Made by a program: the position numbers and the translations under genes. Positions 7,664 through 15,041 of a stretch of 18,837 nucleotides of DNA are shown here, in pieces. Origin of the DNA: Ignavibacteria bacterium. Lineage in GTDB: Bacteria; Bacteroidota; Ignavibacteria; Kapaibacteriales; UBA4661. The notes below the pieces were generated by a model, which saw only the letters and a program-made list of their open reading frames with translations, had not been told where the DNA came from and did not search any database. The stretch covers positions 1-18,837 of the forward strand of contig JAAFHM010000028.1 in NCBI GenBank assembly GCA_013298375.1, given 5' to 3'. Each line of letters starts with the position of its first letter. Position 1 is the first letter of the stretch.

Positions 7664-7995
7664 AGAATGAGAGAATTGAGAGGATAAAAAAGATGAAAAG
7701 ACTATGCGCATTATTGCGCCAATAGCAAGATAAACAGCAAGAGAATAAGCAATTTATCTCGCAAAATACGCATCAACACTGTCATATCAAAAAAGTTCTT
7801 CTGCGTGGTATTTGTGTGGATTCATGCTGTGAGGATGATGTCGTTTCGTCCTGCTCTTGAAAAATTCTCTTAAATGCAATGGTCATTTTTGGAAAACAAG
7901 GTTGTTGGAATCAGAAATCATCACTAAATTGCGCATCGAAGCAGAAAAGCGCTTTCTGAACAATCCTGATTTTGCAGCACTTTGACGTTATTTTT
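7664..7995. other. Intergenic region between divergent channel and dsRBD genes
   Basis: These 332 bp hold the candidate channel promoter at 7761-7791 and, for the plus strand, a weaker match TTG (7902-7904)-N20-TAAATTGC (7925-7932). A small imperfect hairpin (GCGCA, TTAT loop, TGCGC) lies at 7706-7719, around the alternative channel ATG 7711. A short TTG-started open frame at 7902-7985 would encode 27 residues but overlaps the weak promoter. No RNA gene was recognised. Confidence 0.5.
7761..7791 (-). promoter_or_regulatory. Candidate Bacteroidota-type promoter for the channel-PAP2 operon
   Basis: Read on the minus strand, TTTG (7791-7788) is followed after 19 bp by TATTTTGC (7768-7761), close to the Bacteroidota consensus TTTG-N19-21-TAnnTTTG but with two mismatches at the end of the -7 box. 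It lies 50 bp upstream of ATG 7711 and 98 bp upstream of ATG 7663. Confidence 0.3.
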
Positions 7996-8463
7996 ATGCC
8001 AACAAAAACACTAAAAACGCCATCTGAAAAAGCCATAACCAAATCGGCGACTGCCAAGACCAAACAAGTCGAAAGCACCACACCGACCGCCACCAAAACG
8101 CTTCAAATATCAGCGAAGGCAACCACGATTGCTACTCCAATCCCAACAAGCCTTGATGCTCTGCGCACGGCGTTTGCTGCATTGTCGGCGGCAGACCAGC
8201 GTCTGTTGCTTGCCGAGTGGAATCAAGCAGCCCAAGCAGTGGGCAATCCTGTATCGGCACTGGTTGAATATGTCCAAAAAGAATTTGGTGCAAATTTGAC
8301 AACAGAAGTTTGGACAGAAGGTGCGGCGCACGTTCCGGTGGTCTATTGCAAAATTATTATGCCCGACGGAACCGAATATACGGCAAGCGGCAAGAATCAA
8401 AAAATCGCCAAACAACTGGCTTCAGAAGAGGCGTTAGCAGACTTACAGAAAACCTTGGCGTGA
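7996..8463 (+). CDS. Stand-alone double-stranded RNA-binding domain protein
   Basis: The 155-residue protein starts at ATG 7996; a TTG at 7972 is the only in-frame alternative extension. Residues 1-50 are of low complexity (T, K, A, S), basic and probably disordered. Residues 50-80 form a predicted amphipathic helix (LDALRTAFAALSAADQRLLLAEWNQ is the core region). Residues 83-153 are a complete dsRBD: NPVSALVEYVQKEF (helix 1), AHVPVVYCKI with the H-x-P minor-groove loop, DGTEYTASG, and the C-terminal KNQKIAKQLASEEAL helix, whose lysines contact the RNA phosphates. In bacteria this domain normally sits at the C-terminus of RNase III, but no nuclease domain is fused or adjacent here. It could be an RNA chaperone, a regulator or a ribosome-assembly factor; the sequence does not say which. 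It is followed 107 bp later by the siaC-like gene on the same strand. Confidence 0.85.
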   Translation: MPTKTLKTPSEKAITKSATAKTKQVESTTPTATKTLQISAKATTIATPIPTSLDALRTAFAALSAADQRLLLAEWNQAAQAVGNPVSALVEYVQKEFGANLTTEVWTEGAAHVPVVYCKIIMPDGTEYTASGKNQKIAKQLASEEALADLQKTLA

Positions 8464-8570
8464 TTCTGGCTTCCTTGTTCTCTACTTTTTGGGATATCGA
8501 ATAGGTTTTCAGTCTGTCTTTTCGTATTCATCACGCGATATTCAACACCACCGTACTTTTTGTTTGCACT

Positions 8571-8954
8571 ATGACGGATATTTTTCTCACTCAAACCACA
8601 ACAACGCCCGCCATTGAAGGGCGTGTCGCCGATGGTTCTTTAGAGATTGTTGGCGAATCCTACCCCGAAAATTCGGATGAGTTTTATCAGCCAATATTTC
8701 AATGGTTACGCGATTTTATGGCTACGCAAAAGCGCCCCATTGCTGTGAGTTTTCGGATGCCGTATTTTAGCACCAGTTCCTCGAAGCGTCTTTTAGATAT
8801 TTTGGATATTCTTCAAACCTACCACTACACCAGTGGTGGTGCGGTCACGATAACGTGGTGGTACGATGAAAACGATGAGGATATGCTCGAAAGCGGCAAG
8901 GAATTATGCGACGGGCTGGATTTGAAATTTATTTTTGCGTCATATTCAGAATAA
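8571..8954 (+). CDS. SiaC-family regulatory phosphoprotein (DUF1987)
   Basis: The 127-residue protein covers the full family length. Landmarks are LEIVGESYPENSDEFYQPIF (residues 24-43), the central FSTSSSKRLLDILDIL (66-81) and WWYDENDEDMLESG (96-109). In Pseudomonas, SiaC is phosphorylated on a threonine by SiaB, dephosphorylated by the PP2C phosphatase SiaA, and in its unphosphorylated form binds and activates the diguanylate cyclase SiaD. The threonine in the TSSSK motif (T68) is the likely equivalent phospho-acceptor. No siaA or siaB gene lies in this window. The next gene, 77 bp downstream, is an adenylate cyclase rather than a diguanylate cyclase, so SiaC may here feed cAMP signalling; that is inference from gene order. 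The family assignment is strong; no gene symbol is given because the partners differ. Confidence 0.88.
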   Translation: MTDIFLTQTTTTPAIEGRVADGSLEIVGESYPENSDEFYQPIFQWLRDFMATQKRPIAVSFRMPYFSTSSSKRLLDILDILQTYHYTSGGAVTITWWYDENDEDMLESGKELCDGLDLKFIFASYSE

Positions 8955-9031
8955 TTACACCATACAATCCGCTTAAATACAGGCGTTTGGTGTGGGTATC
9001 TGCTTTTGTTGGGTTTGTGAACGAAAATCGT

Positions 9032-10051
9032 ATGACCACTGCGACATCAAATAATACGGGGGGAAACTCTTCAATACTGGGTTCATCCGCTTCTGACAAT
9101 ATGACCGATATGTTCAAAAGCGAATTGGACACGGTTGAGCAGTTTCATCGTACGCTCAATCGCCCGAGTCTAACGCAGGAAGAGCTTCTGAATGAATATC
9201 GCGCACTCGGACTCCGTTACGAAAATCTCCTCAAACAAGCCGCAACACTCACCCGTATTGGCGATGTGGCACAGCGAAAATTGATTAACACCAAAAGCCA
9301 ACTTGCCGCTCAATCGGAAGTTATTAACCGTGCCAATGGCGAACTTCAAGAAAAAAATGAGCGTTTGAAAGAATCCATCGAAGAAATTAACCAGCTCAAC
9401 ATGGTGCTGGGCAATGAGCAGGCAAAAGCCGATGCACTCTTGCTCAACATTCTCCCGCCCGATATTGCAGCGCGATTGAAGGAAGGCGAGGACAAAATAG
9501 CGGATTATTTCGAGGATGCAACGGTCGTTTTCACGGATATTGTTGGGTTTACAAATCTCGCATCGCTTGTTTCGGCAACAACCATCGTGAAGCTCCTGAA
9601 TACACTCTTTTCTCGGTTTGATGCCCTGCTCGACCACCATCCCGTTGAAAAAATCAAGACCATTGGCGATAGTTATATGGTTGCTGCGGGCATACCGACA
9701 CCACGCAAAGACCACGCCTTACAAGCCGCTTCTTTCGCCTTTGCGATGCACAACGAACTTCGGCGTTTTGTTGCAGAAACTGGCTACCCGATTTCGATGC
9801 GGATTGGCATTCATAGTGGTCCGGTTGTGGCAGGGATTATCGGGACACGCAAGTTTGTCTATGACCTTTGGGGCGACACGGTTAATATTGCAAGTCGCAT
9901 GGAATCGCACGGGCAGCCGGGAAAAATTCACTGCTCCGAAACGGTCTATGAAAAACTTTCCGACATCTACAAATTCGAGCGGCGCGGCGCGATAGACATT
10001 AAGGGCAAGGGAAAAATGGACACGTATTTTCTCATTGGCGATATTGCCTAA
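9032..10051 (+). CDS. Class III adenylate cyclase with coiled-coil stalk
   Basis: This protein converts ATP to cAMP. It has 339 residues from ATG 9032; the frame is open upstream to 8906, but that part overlaps the siaC-like gene and lacks domain character. Residues 1-45 are low-complexity, and 45-135 are helical with heptad-like segments (AQRKLINTKSQL, ELQEKNERLKESIEEINQLN) forming a coiled-coil stalk that leads into the cyclase signature NILPPDIAARL (139-149). The catalytic domain spans 160-335. Metal-binding aspartates are D169 (FTDIVGFT) and D213 (IGDSYM). The purine-specificity pair is K209 (EKIKTIGD) and D278 (YDLWGDT), the adenylate rather than guanylate signature. Transition-state residues N285 and R289 (NIASRM) are also present, so a homodimer should be active. 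There is no TM segment, so it is soluble. It follows the siaC-like gene by 77 bp and ends before a strong terminator. SiaC in Pseudomonas binds a cyclase stalk, which fits this arrangement. Confidence 0.92.
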   Translation: MTTATSNNTGGNSSILGSSASDNMTDMFKSELDTVEQFHRTLNRPSLTQEELLNEYRALGLRYENLLKQAATLTRIGDVAQRKLINTKSQLAAQSEVINRANGELQEKNERLKESIEEINQLNMVLGNEQAKADALLLNILPPDIAARLKEGEDKIADYFEDATVVFTDIVGFTNLASLVSATTIVKLLNTLFSRFDALLDHHPVEKIKTIGDSYMVAAGIPTPRKDHALQAASFAFAMHNELRRFVAETGYPISMRIGIHSGPVVAGIIGTRKFVYDLWGDTVNIASRMESHGQPGKIHCSETVYEKLSDIYKFERRGAIDIKGKGKMDTYFLIGDIA

Positions 10052-10070
10052 GAAATGACCTCAAACAAGA

Positions 10071-10110
10071 AAGCCTGTCACCACAATATTGCTGCGACAG
10101 GCTTTTTTTT
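10071..10110 (+). terminator. Rho-independent terminator after the cyclase gene (bidirectional)
   Basis: AAGCCTGTC (10071-10079) pairs with GACAGGCTT (10096-10104), giving a 9-bp stem with a 16-nt loop, followed by a T-run from 10103 to 10110. It lies 19 bp after the cyclase stop. On the minus strand the same stem is followed by TTTCTTGTTTG, so it can also end transcription of the convergent T9SS-tailed gene that stops at 10136. Confidence 0.92.
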
Positions 10111-10135
10111 ATGGTGTGCCTTAGCAAAAACGGTA

Positions 10136-11893
10136 TCATTTCTCAATCATCACGCGCTGCACGGTTTGTTCGCCCCGTGAGGTCGTTAGGACGAGCAGGT
10201 ACATTCCGGCGACGTGTCTAGTCAGATTTACGCTCATTGTGTATTCGCCAACGCTAAAATTTTGTCCTTGATGAAGCGTTTCCAGATGCTGCCCGCGAAT
10301 ATCGTGTAAGGCAACGCTCATTGAACGGGCGGCACTAAGAGAAAAATTCACGTTGGCTTGATGGTGTGCGGGATTGGGGGCAATAGACTTCGCCGTAAGC
10401 GCCCCAACGCAGGAGCGCCATGCCTCCAAAAATGGCTTTCCAGCGATGATGTTTTCCAGCTCCTCGCGCTCTTCGCGGGTGGGGATTGCGCAGAGCGAGG
10501 AATATTTCTCTGCGGCGGAAAGTTCGCGTTCAAGCGTAGCGCGGTAGTGTTCGGGGAGTAATTGAACAACTTCCGATGTGAGTTTGCACCACAGCACCAC
10601 AGAAGCCGCATCCCGCCGAATGGTGATGCCCACGAGATTGGATGATGGTGTTGCCTCTTTTATTTTTTCTAAGCGCTGCAAACGCTCGGCTGTCCTGATA
10701 GAATCAGTCATCAAACGCTGTTGCGCCGGGCTTAGATAGAGACTTCTGAGGTATGCCTCTGCACTATCGGATTCTCCTTGAGTTTGTGCCTTTTCAATAC
10801 GCTCAAAAAGACTGTCGGCGAGCGCTTCATTCGTAAAGTCTGGTGTGGGGACTGCTATCCCTGTTTTAGCCACTGGCGCAAGCCATTCATAGCCATTAGG
10901 CAGACTCAAGAATAAGATTTGCAGTGCAGAAATCCCTCGAATATGCGATAAAGACTCGCTTCTTTGCTTGAGCAATACTTCTTCATTCATAACCTCTGCT
11001 GCTATCACATTTGCCAAAGCGTTTTTCATTTTTCGCTCTTTTTCTTCTTGAATGCGCCAAACGCTATCCACACGCACCGCATTCCATCTATTGCGTGGCA
11101 GCATACGGATAAATTTATTTTCGGGGTCGCGCAGTCCTGTTTGAAAAAGAGAATCGCCAATCATACGCCATTGCTCGTAAGGCTTACCAATCATGGTTGC
11201 ATACCAATCTCGCGCTTTAATGGAGGGCAATGTTGCCACAAAATCAAGCCGCGTCCTTGACTCAAGTTCTTGAATCGGCTTATGGAGTGTTGTGTAGGCT
11301 TGCTTTTCCAGCCCTGTCGGAGGGCGTTGTTTCATTTGATGAATGCCGCCAAGACTATCAACGACAATTCCCAATTTCAACAACTCATCATCATTTAACT
11401 CCAACAAACGAGTGCCTTCGACGGCATTGACGGCGCTAGGATTTAGGGCTGCCGTCGGCGCGGCGGCGGCTTCATGTTGCTTCAAGGTCTGGGTGTTGCG
11501 CTTTTTGAGGAGCAAGGCAGATGCTGGTATTTCTGGTGCGTAGCTCTTCTGAAGAGCCGTACTTGGGTCTTCTGAGGAGTGTTGTTGCGGGGGAAGCGCG
11601 GTCTTGAATTGCGTAGAGTGGAATTGAGTAACCACCACCACTGCCGAAATAAGTATTGATGCGAGAATTGAGGATACGAGCATAAATTTTCGTGTAAAAA
11701 GTCGTTGGAAGAAAGCCACGCCTCGTTTCTTCGGCAATGTATGCCTATAAACCGCTTGCTGACGTGCTTCCGCATGAACGATGTTCCGGATCTCATCGTC
11801 CTTCAAAAGGTCGTCGCGCTGGCGAAGAGCGCCGAAGAGTGCTTCGAGACGGGTGTTGTTATCAGATTGAGGAGTGTTCTGTTGGGATGACAT
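10136..11893 (-). CDS. Single-TM membrane protein with T9SS-type C-terminal domain, putative anti-sigma partner
   Basis: The 585-residue protein starts at ATG 11893. Residues 1-65 are charged and predicted cytoplasmic (LEALFGALRQRDDLLKDDE, then a basic KKRGVAFFQRLFTRKF). A single TM segment spans 70-89 (MLVSSILASILISAVVVV). The long remainder would be periplasmic, with helical stretches (190-480). The last 80 residues look like a T9SS type A sorting domain: IAPNPAHHQANVNFSL (504-519), SVALHDIRGQHLETL, and LTRHVAGMYLLVLTTSRGEQ with a terminal VQRVMIEK. It lies 69 bp downstream of an ECF sigma gene on the same strand, the usual place of an anti-sigma gene, and its short N-terminal cytoplasmic part could bind sigma. 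There is no HxxxCxxC zinc motif. Alternatively the TM is an unusually internal signal and the protein is T9SS cargo. The anti-sigma role is inference from context. Confidence 0.65.
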   Translation of the reverse strand: MSSQQNTPQSDNNTRLEALFGALRQRDDLLKDDEIRNIVHAEARQQAVYRHTLPKKRGVAFFQRLFTRKFMLVSSILASILISAVVVVTQFHSTQFKTALPPQQHSSEDPSTALQKSYAPEIPASALLLKKRNTQTLKQHEAAAAPTAALNPSAVNAVEGTRLLELNDDELLKLGIVVDSLGGIHQMKQRPPTGLEKQAYTTLHKPIQELESRTRLDFVATLPSIKARDWYATMIGKPYEQWRMIGDSLFQTGLRDPENKFIRMLPRNRWNAVRVDSVWRIQEEKERKMKNALANVIAAEVMNEEVLLKQRSESLSHIRGISALQILFLSLPNGYEWLAPVAKTGIAVPTPDFTNEALADSLFERIEKAQTQGESDSAEAYLRSLYLSPAQQRLMTDSIRTAERLQRLEKIKEATPSSNLVGITIRRDAASVVLWCKLTSEVVQLLPEHYRATLERELSAAEKYSSLCAIPTREEREELENIIAGKPFLEAWRSCVGALTAKSIAPNPAHHQANVNFSLSAARSMSVALHDIRGQHLETLHQGQNFSVGEYTMSVNLTRHVAGMYLLVLTTSRGEQTVQRVMIEK

Positions 11894-11962
11894 AACTATT
11901 GAACCGAAAAAAGTATTCTGAAAAATATGGAGCGAAGAGAATGATTGTCGGCGCTGAGGTTT

Positions 11963-12550
11963 TTAGCGCTCCGTCAGCATTTGTCGGAGTTTTTCCCGCC
12001 CTCGCGCCACACGCTGCTTCACGGCAGAAAGACCGTCACCTTGCATGGCGGCTATTTCTTGCAGGGAATGTCCAACAACATCTGATAAAATCACGGCTTC
12101 ACGCTGCTTCAAGGGTAAACGTGCCAACATATCGTATAAAATCTGGACATCGGTTGCTGCATCGGGAGCATGGGTATCAGCCGGAAGCGCGGCAAAAGCA
12201 TCTTCTGTGTCGTCATCGTCAGCAAAGAATCGGCTTGGCAGCCTCAAAAAGCCACGAAAGCGCTCTCTTCGCTCCTTCCGATAGACCAAACGCCGTGCTG
12301 TGGTCATTATCCACGACAAAAACGCCTCTTCGCTCACCAAAGAGTCAAATTCTTGATACGCAATCGCAATCGTCTCGCTCATGAGGTCTCGCGCATCGTC
12401 GTCATTGCGCTCTAAGGCAGCAATGAAGCGAGATAGTGAACTCTTTACGGGCAGCAATAGTGCTAAAAATCGCTCGCCACGCTCTTGAGCGGGCGTTTGT
12501 GCGAAAGATGGCTCTATATGGGTTGTTCGTGTTGTCAAGACAAGTTCCAT
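11963..12550 (-). CDS. ECF-type RNA polymerase sigma factor
   Basis: The 195-residue protein starts at ATG 12550; the frame continues upstream to 12652, but that part lacks sigma character. Region 2 covers about residues 27-95 (DDARDLMSETIAIAYQEF and SWIMTTARRLVYRKERRE, the core-binding and -10-recognition helices). An acidic linker follows (ADDDDTEDAFAAL). Region 4 covers 135-192, with the helix-turn-helix LPLKQREAVILSDVVGHSLQ, IAAMQGDGLSAVKQRVARGREKL, which reads the -35 element. The absence of regions 1.1 and 3 makes it an ECF (group 4) sigma factor. It sits upstream of a membrane-anchored protein in the same orientation, the standard sigma/anti-sigma layout, so an envelope signal is a reasonable guess. 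Its regulon cannot be read from this window. Confidence 0.9.
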   Translation of the reverse strand: MELVLTTRTTHIEPSFAQTPAQERGERFLALLLPVKSSLSRFIAALERNDDDARDLMSETIAIAYQEFDSLVSEEAFLSWIMTTARRLVYRKERRERFRGFLRLPSRFFADDDDTEDAFAALPADTHAPDAATDVQILYDMLARLPLKQREAVILSDVVGHSLQEIAAMQGDGLSAVKQRVARGREKLRQMLTER

Positions 12551-12610
12551 ACTGCGGGTTGTGCTTGGCGATAATAGGTTGTTTAAGCGGGAAGAGCCAC
12601 AAGCTACACG

Positions 12611-12643
12611 AAAAGTTACATTCATACAGCAAAAAAGCAAAAA
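12611..12643 (-). promoter_or_regulatory. Candidate Bacteroidota-type promoter of the ECF sigma gene
   Basis: Read on the minus strand, TTTTTG (12643-12638) is followed after 19 bp by TAACTTTT (12618-12611), one mismatch from TAnnTTTG. It lies about 60 bp upstream of the ATG at 12550, which supports that start over the upstream in-frame codons. Confidence 0.35.
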
Positions 12644-12795
12644 TCCGCTCAAGACTAGTACCAGAGCGGTTTACAGAAGGTGCTTTTAGCATTATTCAGG
12701 AAGTATAAACTGGTTGGGCAGGATAAATTTTCAGGAGGGGTGTCGTTGTTTTTGACCGAGTTTATAGCAAGGAGTGTTTTCCACGGCAGAACGGA

Positions 12796-12835
12796 AAAGC
12801 CCCACAGCCGAATTTTGAGGCGGCTGTGGGGCTTT
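12796..12835 (-). terminator. Strong stem-loop terminator after the helical hypothetical gene
   Basis: AAAGCCCCACAGCCG (12796-12810) and CGGCTGTGGGGCTTT (12821-12835) form a perfect 15-bp stem around a 10-nt loop. In the minus direction it lies 43 bp after the stop at 12879 and ends in TTTT. It separates that transcript from the sigma operon. Confidence 0.85.
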
Positions 12836-12878
12836 AAGTTGATTGTGTTGTACTGGCAAGATAAGAGAAACCGTACGC

Positions 12879-13658
12879 CTATTTTTTGGTGTTATTCTCT
12901 TGTGCGATCCGCTCTTCATATGAAGTAAATTTCTCACCTGCTAACCGTGCTAAGGTCTTGACGGCTTGTTCTTGCTGAAGCATTTCCGGCGGTAAATGTT
13001 GAGGTCTTTGCATTTGCGGATTATCCCCGTTTTTGATGCGGTCTTGGTGTACCTTTTCCATCATTTCAGCGTGCATGAGCGCTTCTTCACGAGGTATTTT
13101 TTGCTTATTTACCATTTCATTGACAAAGAAGTTTTTTCGCTCTTCGGGGTTCATTCGCTTGATTTTGTCAATATCAAAATTATGGCGAGGCATTGTTGTT
13201 GCGCCCGATGTCAAACACTCTTTTGCAAGCGCCTTCACTGTTTCCGGCTGCCATTTGCCCTGAAGTTGCATTAATGCCTGTGCAAAGACAACACGGTCAG
13301 CAAAACTTTTGTATTTGACCAAGCTATTGGTGTAGTATTCAATAGCACTGAGTTTTTCTTCTGTCATTTCGCTCTCGGTATTCAGAAGGTGCTTGCGTAA
13401 CATGAAGTGGGCGATCTGTTGGGCAAAGGAAAATTCCAGCATTGTACTTTGCGCAACCTCTAAAAATTGTACCGATTGTTTGTGAGCAACTTCCCACGAC
13501 GAGGCTTTAGCAATTTCCATTGTCAAGAGCATAAATTTTTTCTGCTGCTCTTGATTTTCTGGTAACTTCATCATATTGTTCATATCTTGAACAGTCATGC
13601 CCGTCAATAGCTTGACTTCAACCGGATCCATAGCCCCTACTGGTGTTTGTACCTTCAT
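12879..13658 (-). CDS. Hypothetical helical, probably cytoplasmic protein
   Basis: I do not recognise this 259-residue protein. It starts at ATG 13658 and has no signal peptide or TM segment. It is rich in K, E, Q and M and appears all-helical, with amphipathic segments throughout (MNNMMKLPENQEQQKK near 26-41, SAIEYYTNSLVKYKSFADR near 104-122). Residues 165-260 are strongly charged (RMNPEERKNFFVNEMVNKQK, EMMEKVHQDRIKNGDNPQMQ), with an eye-catching methionine and glutamine content. The coding region looks AT-richer than neighbouring genes. It lies 138 bp downstream of the propeller gene in the same orientation and is closed by its own strong terminator. A structural or adaptor role is possible, but nothing in the sequence fixes one. 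Sustained coding bias, the lack of internal stops and the terminator make it a real gene. Confidence 0.7.
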   Translation of the reverse strand: MKVQTPVGAMDPVEVKLLTGMTVQDMNNMMKLPENQEQQKKFMLLTMEIAKASSWEVAHKQSVQFLEVAQSTMLEFSFAQQIAHFMLRKHLLNTESEMTEEKLSAIEYYTNSLVKYKSFADRVVFAQALMQLQGKWQPETVKALAKECLTSGATTMPRHNFDIDKIKRMNPEERKNFFVNEMVNKQKIPREEALMHAEMMEKVHQDRIKNGDNPQMQRPQHLPPEMLQQEQAVKTLARLAGEKFTSYEERIAQENNTKK

Positions 13659-13796
13659 TGGTGAACTTGTTTCTGGTATAAAACTCTACGAGTACCGCAC
13701 CGAACCTGCCCCACGGAGCAAGTATTTATGCTCCCTTCAGGCTTATTTGCGTGCATTTGCCTTCTCAATACGGCAGAGCAATTTTTTTGTATTCAA

Positions 13797-15041
13797 TCAC
13801 TGCGGCACTAAAGCAACATCCATCTGCAAAGCGCTTGATTTCTGGCTTGCCGGAGCGGTAATCGTGCGTTTGACTTCCTTGAATCCGCTTGCGGTGATAG
13901 TCTGCTGATAGGTTTTGCCAAGTTGTAGCACGGCAGAGTAGTAGCCATCGGCATTGCTGCTCATTTCATCGGCATCCATTTCGTTGGCAAGGCGTATGCT
14001 GATTTTTGCCGTAACGGGTTTTCCTGTCACTTTGTCGCGTATTGTTCCCGTCAGAACCGAGACGGGGAGCGGTTTGATGGCGCTCATGCCACTGGTGAGT
14101 TTTGCCATGTACACGTCGCCATTGCGAACAAAATATGCTTCGTTGCCATCGGCGCTCACGACAAAGCCGTAATCATCGGCTTTGGTATTGAAGGGTTCGC
14201 CGAGATTGACCACATTGCTCACGTTGCCGTCATCGCTCAGGGTTGCCTTGAAAATATCTAATCCTCCAAAACCACCCAAACCATCGGACGCGAAATAGAG
14301 CGTTTTGCCGTCTGCCGCAAGAAATATGGAACGCTCATTCCCTTCGGTACTGATAGCGAGTTTTTGGCAGTAAAGCCAGCCTGCTTTGCCCGCTTTTCGG
14401 CTAAAATATAAGTCCATCGGACCATCATAATCGGGACCACACGCCACGACAAAAAGTTTTCCATTTGCCGAAAATGCCGCACCGTCTGTACCAAACTGGT
14501 CGTTAGTTTGCTTCCGCATTTGGGTAAAAAAGAGATTGATGCCGCCGCCCAAGCCGACGGGTTTTTCATACTGATTGCCGTTTAATTGAGCGCGATAATA
14601 CGGACCACCGCTATTTTGCCAGCCCGGTTGCCAACTTTGGAACGTCACCGTTTGTCCGTCGGGGGAAACGTTGGGTTCGTCCTCGCCGCGCTCAGTGTTG
14701 ACGCTTGCGTCAAGGCAACGTGCGGCTTGCCATTCGCCACTCACGCGCTCTGCCGTCCAAATGTCGCCGTCGAAGCGGTCGGTTGTGTCGGGGCGGCGCG
14801 ACCATTTCTGCTCGCCTCTGTCCGACAGGAAGAAGAGCCGCCGTCCGTCGGGCGTGATAGAAAGGTTCGCTTCTTGAAACGGCGAGTTAAGTTGGTTGAG
14901 CCGTGTTATTGTGACGTTTCCTTTGATTTTTAACACGGGGATTTTGTCTGCGCTCTGCACTTGGGCAAGCACACTATCGTCCGCAAATAGGTATACTGCA
15001 AGGGTCGCTGCAATAATCGCAAAAAGGCGAGAAGCGTTCAT
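13797..15041 (-). CDS. Exported PD40 beta-propeller protein with carboxypeptidase-regulatory-like domain (PorE-like without OmpA domain)
   Basis: The 414-residue protein starts at ATG 15041; the frame extends to a TTG at 15053. A signal peptide covers residues 1-27 (MNASRLFAIIAATLAVYLFA, cleavage near VLAQ). PD40/TolB-like propeller blades follow, each with the S-P/A-D/N-G-x-x-L-x-F pattern: ITPDGRRLFFLSDR, VSPDGQTVTFQS, FSANGKLFVVA, LAADGKTLYFASDG and VSADGNEAYFV. Residues 330-412 form a small beta-sandwich resembling the carboxypeptidase regulatory domain (VLTGTIRDKVTGKPVTAKIS, then ADGYYSAVLQLGKTYQQTITASGF). This propeller-plus-sandwich order is the middle of PorE-type proteins that anchor the T9SS to peptidoglycan, but the N-terminal TPR and C-terminal OmpA domains are absent. 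It is probably periplasmic, or on the inner face of the outer membrane, as a protein-binding platform. Its ligand is unknown. Confidence 0.82.
   Translation of the reverse strand: MNASRLFAIIAATLAVYLFADDSVLAQVQSADKIPVLKIKGNVTITRLNQLNSPFQEANLSITPDGRRLFFLSDRGEQKWSRRPDTTDRFDGDIWTAERVSGEWQAARCLDASVNTERGEDEPNVSPDGQTVTFQSWQPGWQNSGGPYYRAQLNGNQYEKPVGLGGGINLFFTQMRKQTNDQFGTDGAAFSANGKLFVVACGPDYDGPMDLYFSRKAGKAGWLYCQKLAISTEGNERSIFLAADGKTLYFASDGLGGFGGLDIFKATLSDDGNVSNVVNLGEPFNTKADDYGFVVSADGNEAYFVRNGDVYMAKLTSGMSAIKPLPVSVLTGTIRDKVTGKPVTAKISIRLANEMDADEMSSNADGYYSAVLQLGKTYQQTITASGFKEVKRTITAPASQKSSALQMDVALVPQ

Larger units (their letters stand above)
12551..12878. other. Intergenic region upstream of the sigma gene
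   Basis: These 328 bp contain the candidate sigma promoter at 12611-12643 and the strong stem-loop at 12796-12835. Nothing else was recognised: short open frames on either strand here have no family resemblance. Confidence 0.5.

Noticed and set aside
8906..9031. An upstream extension of the adenylate cyclase overlapping the siaC-like gene
   Set aside because: The added 42 residues would overlap the end of the preceding CDS and show no domain character; ATG 9032 gives a natural polar N-terminus.
11899..12415. Plus-strand open frames opposite the ECF sigma gene
   Set aside because: They are shadows of the clear sigma region 2/region 4 coding frame on the minus strand.
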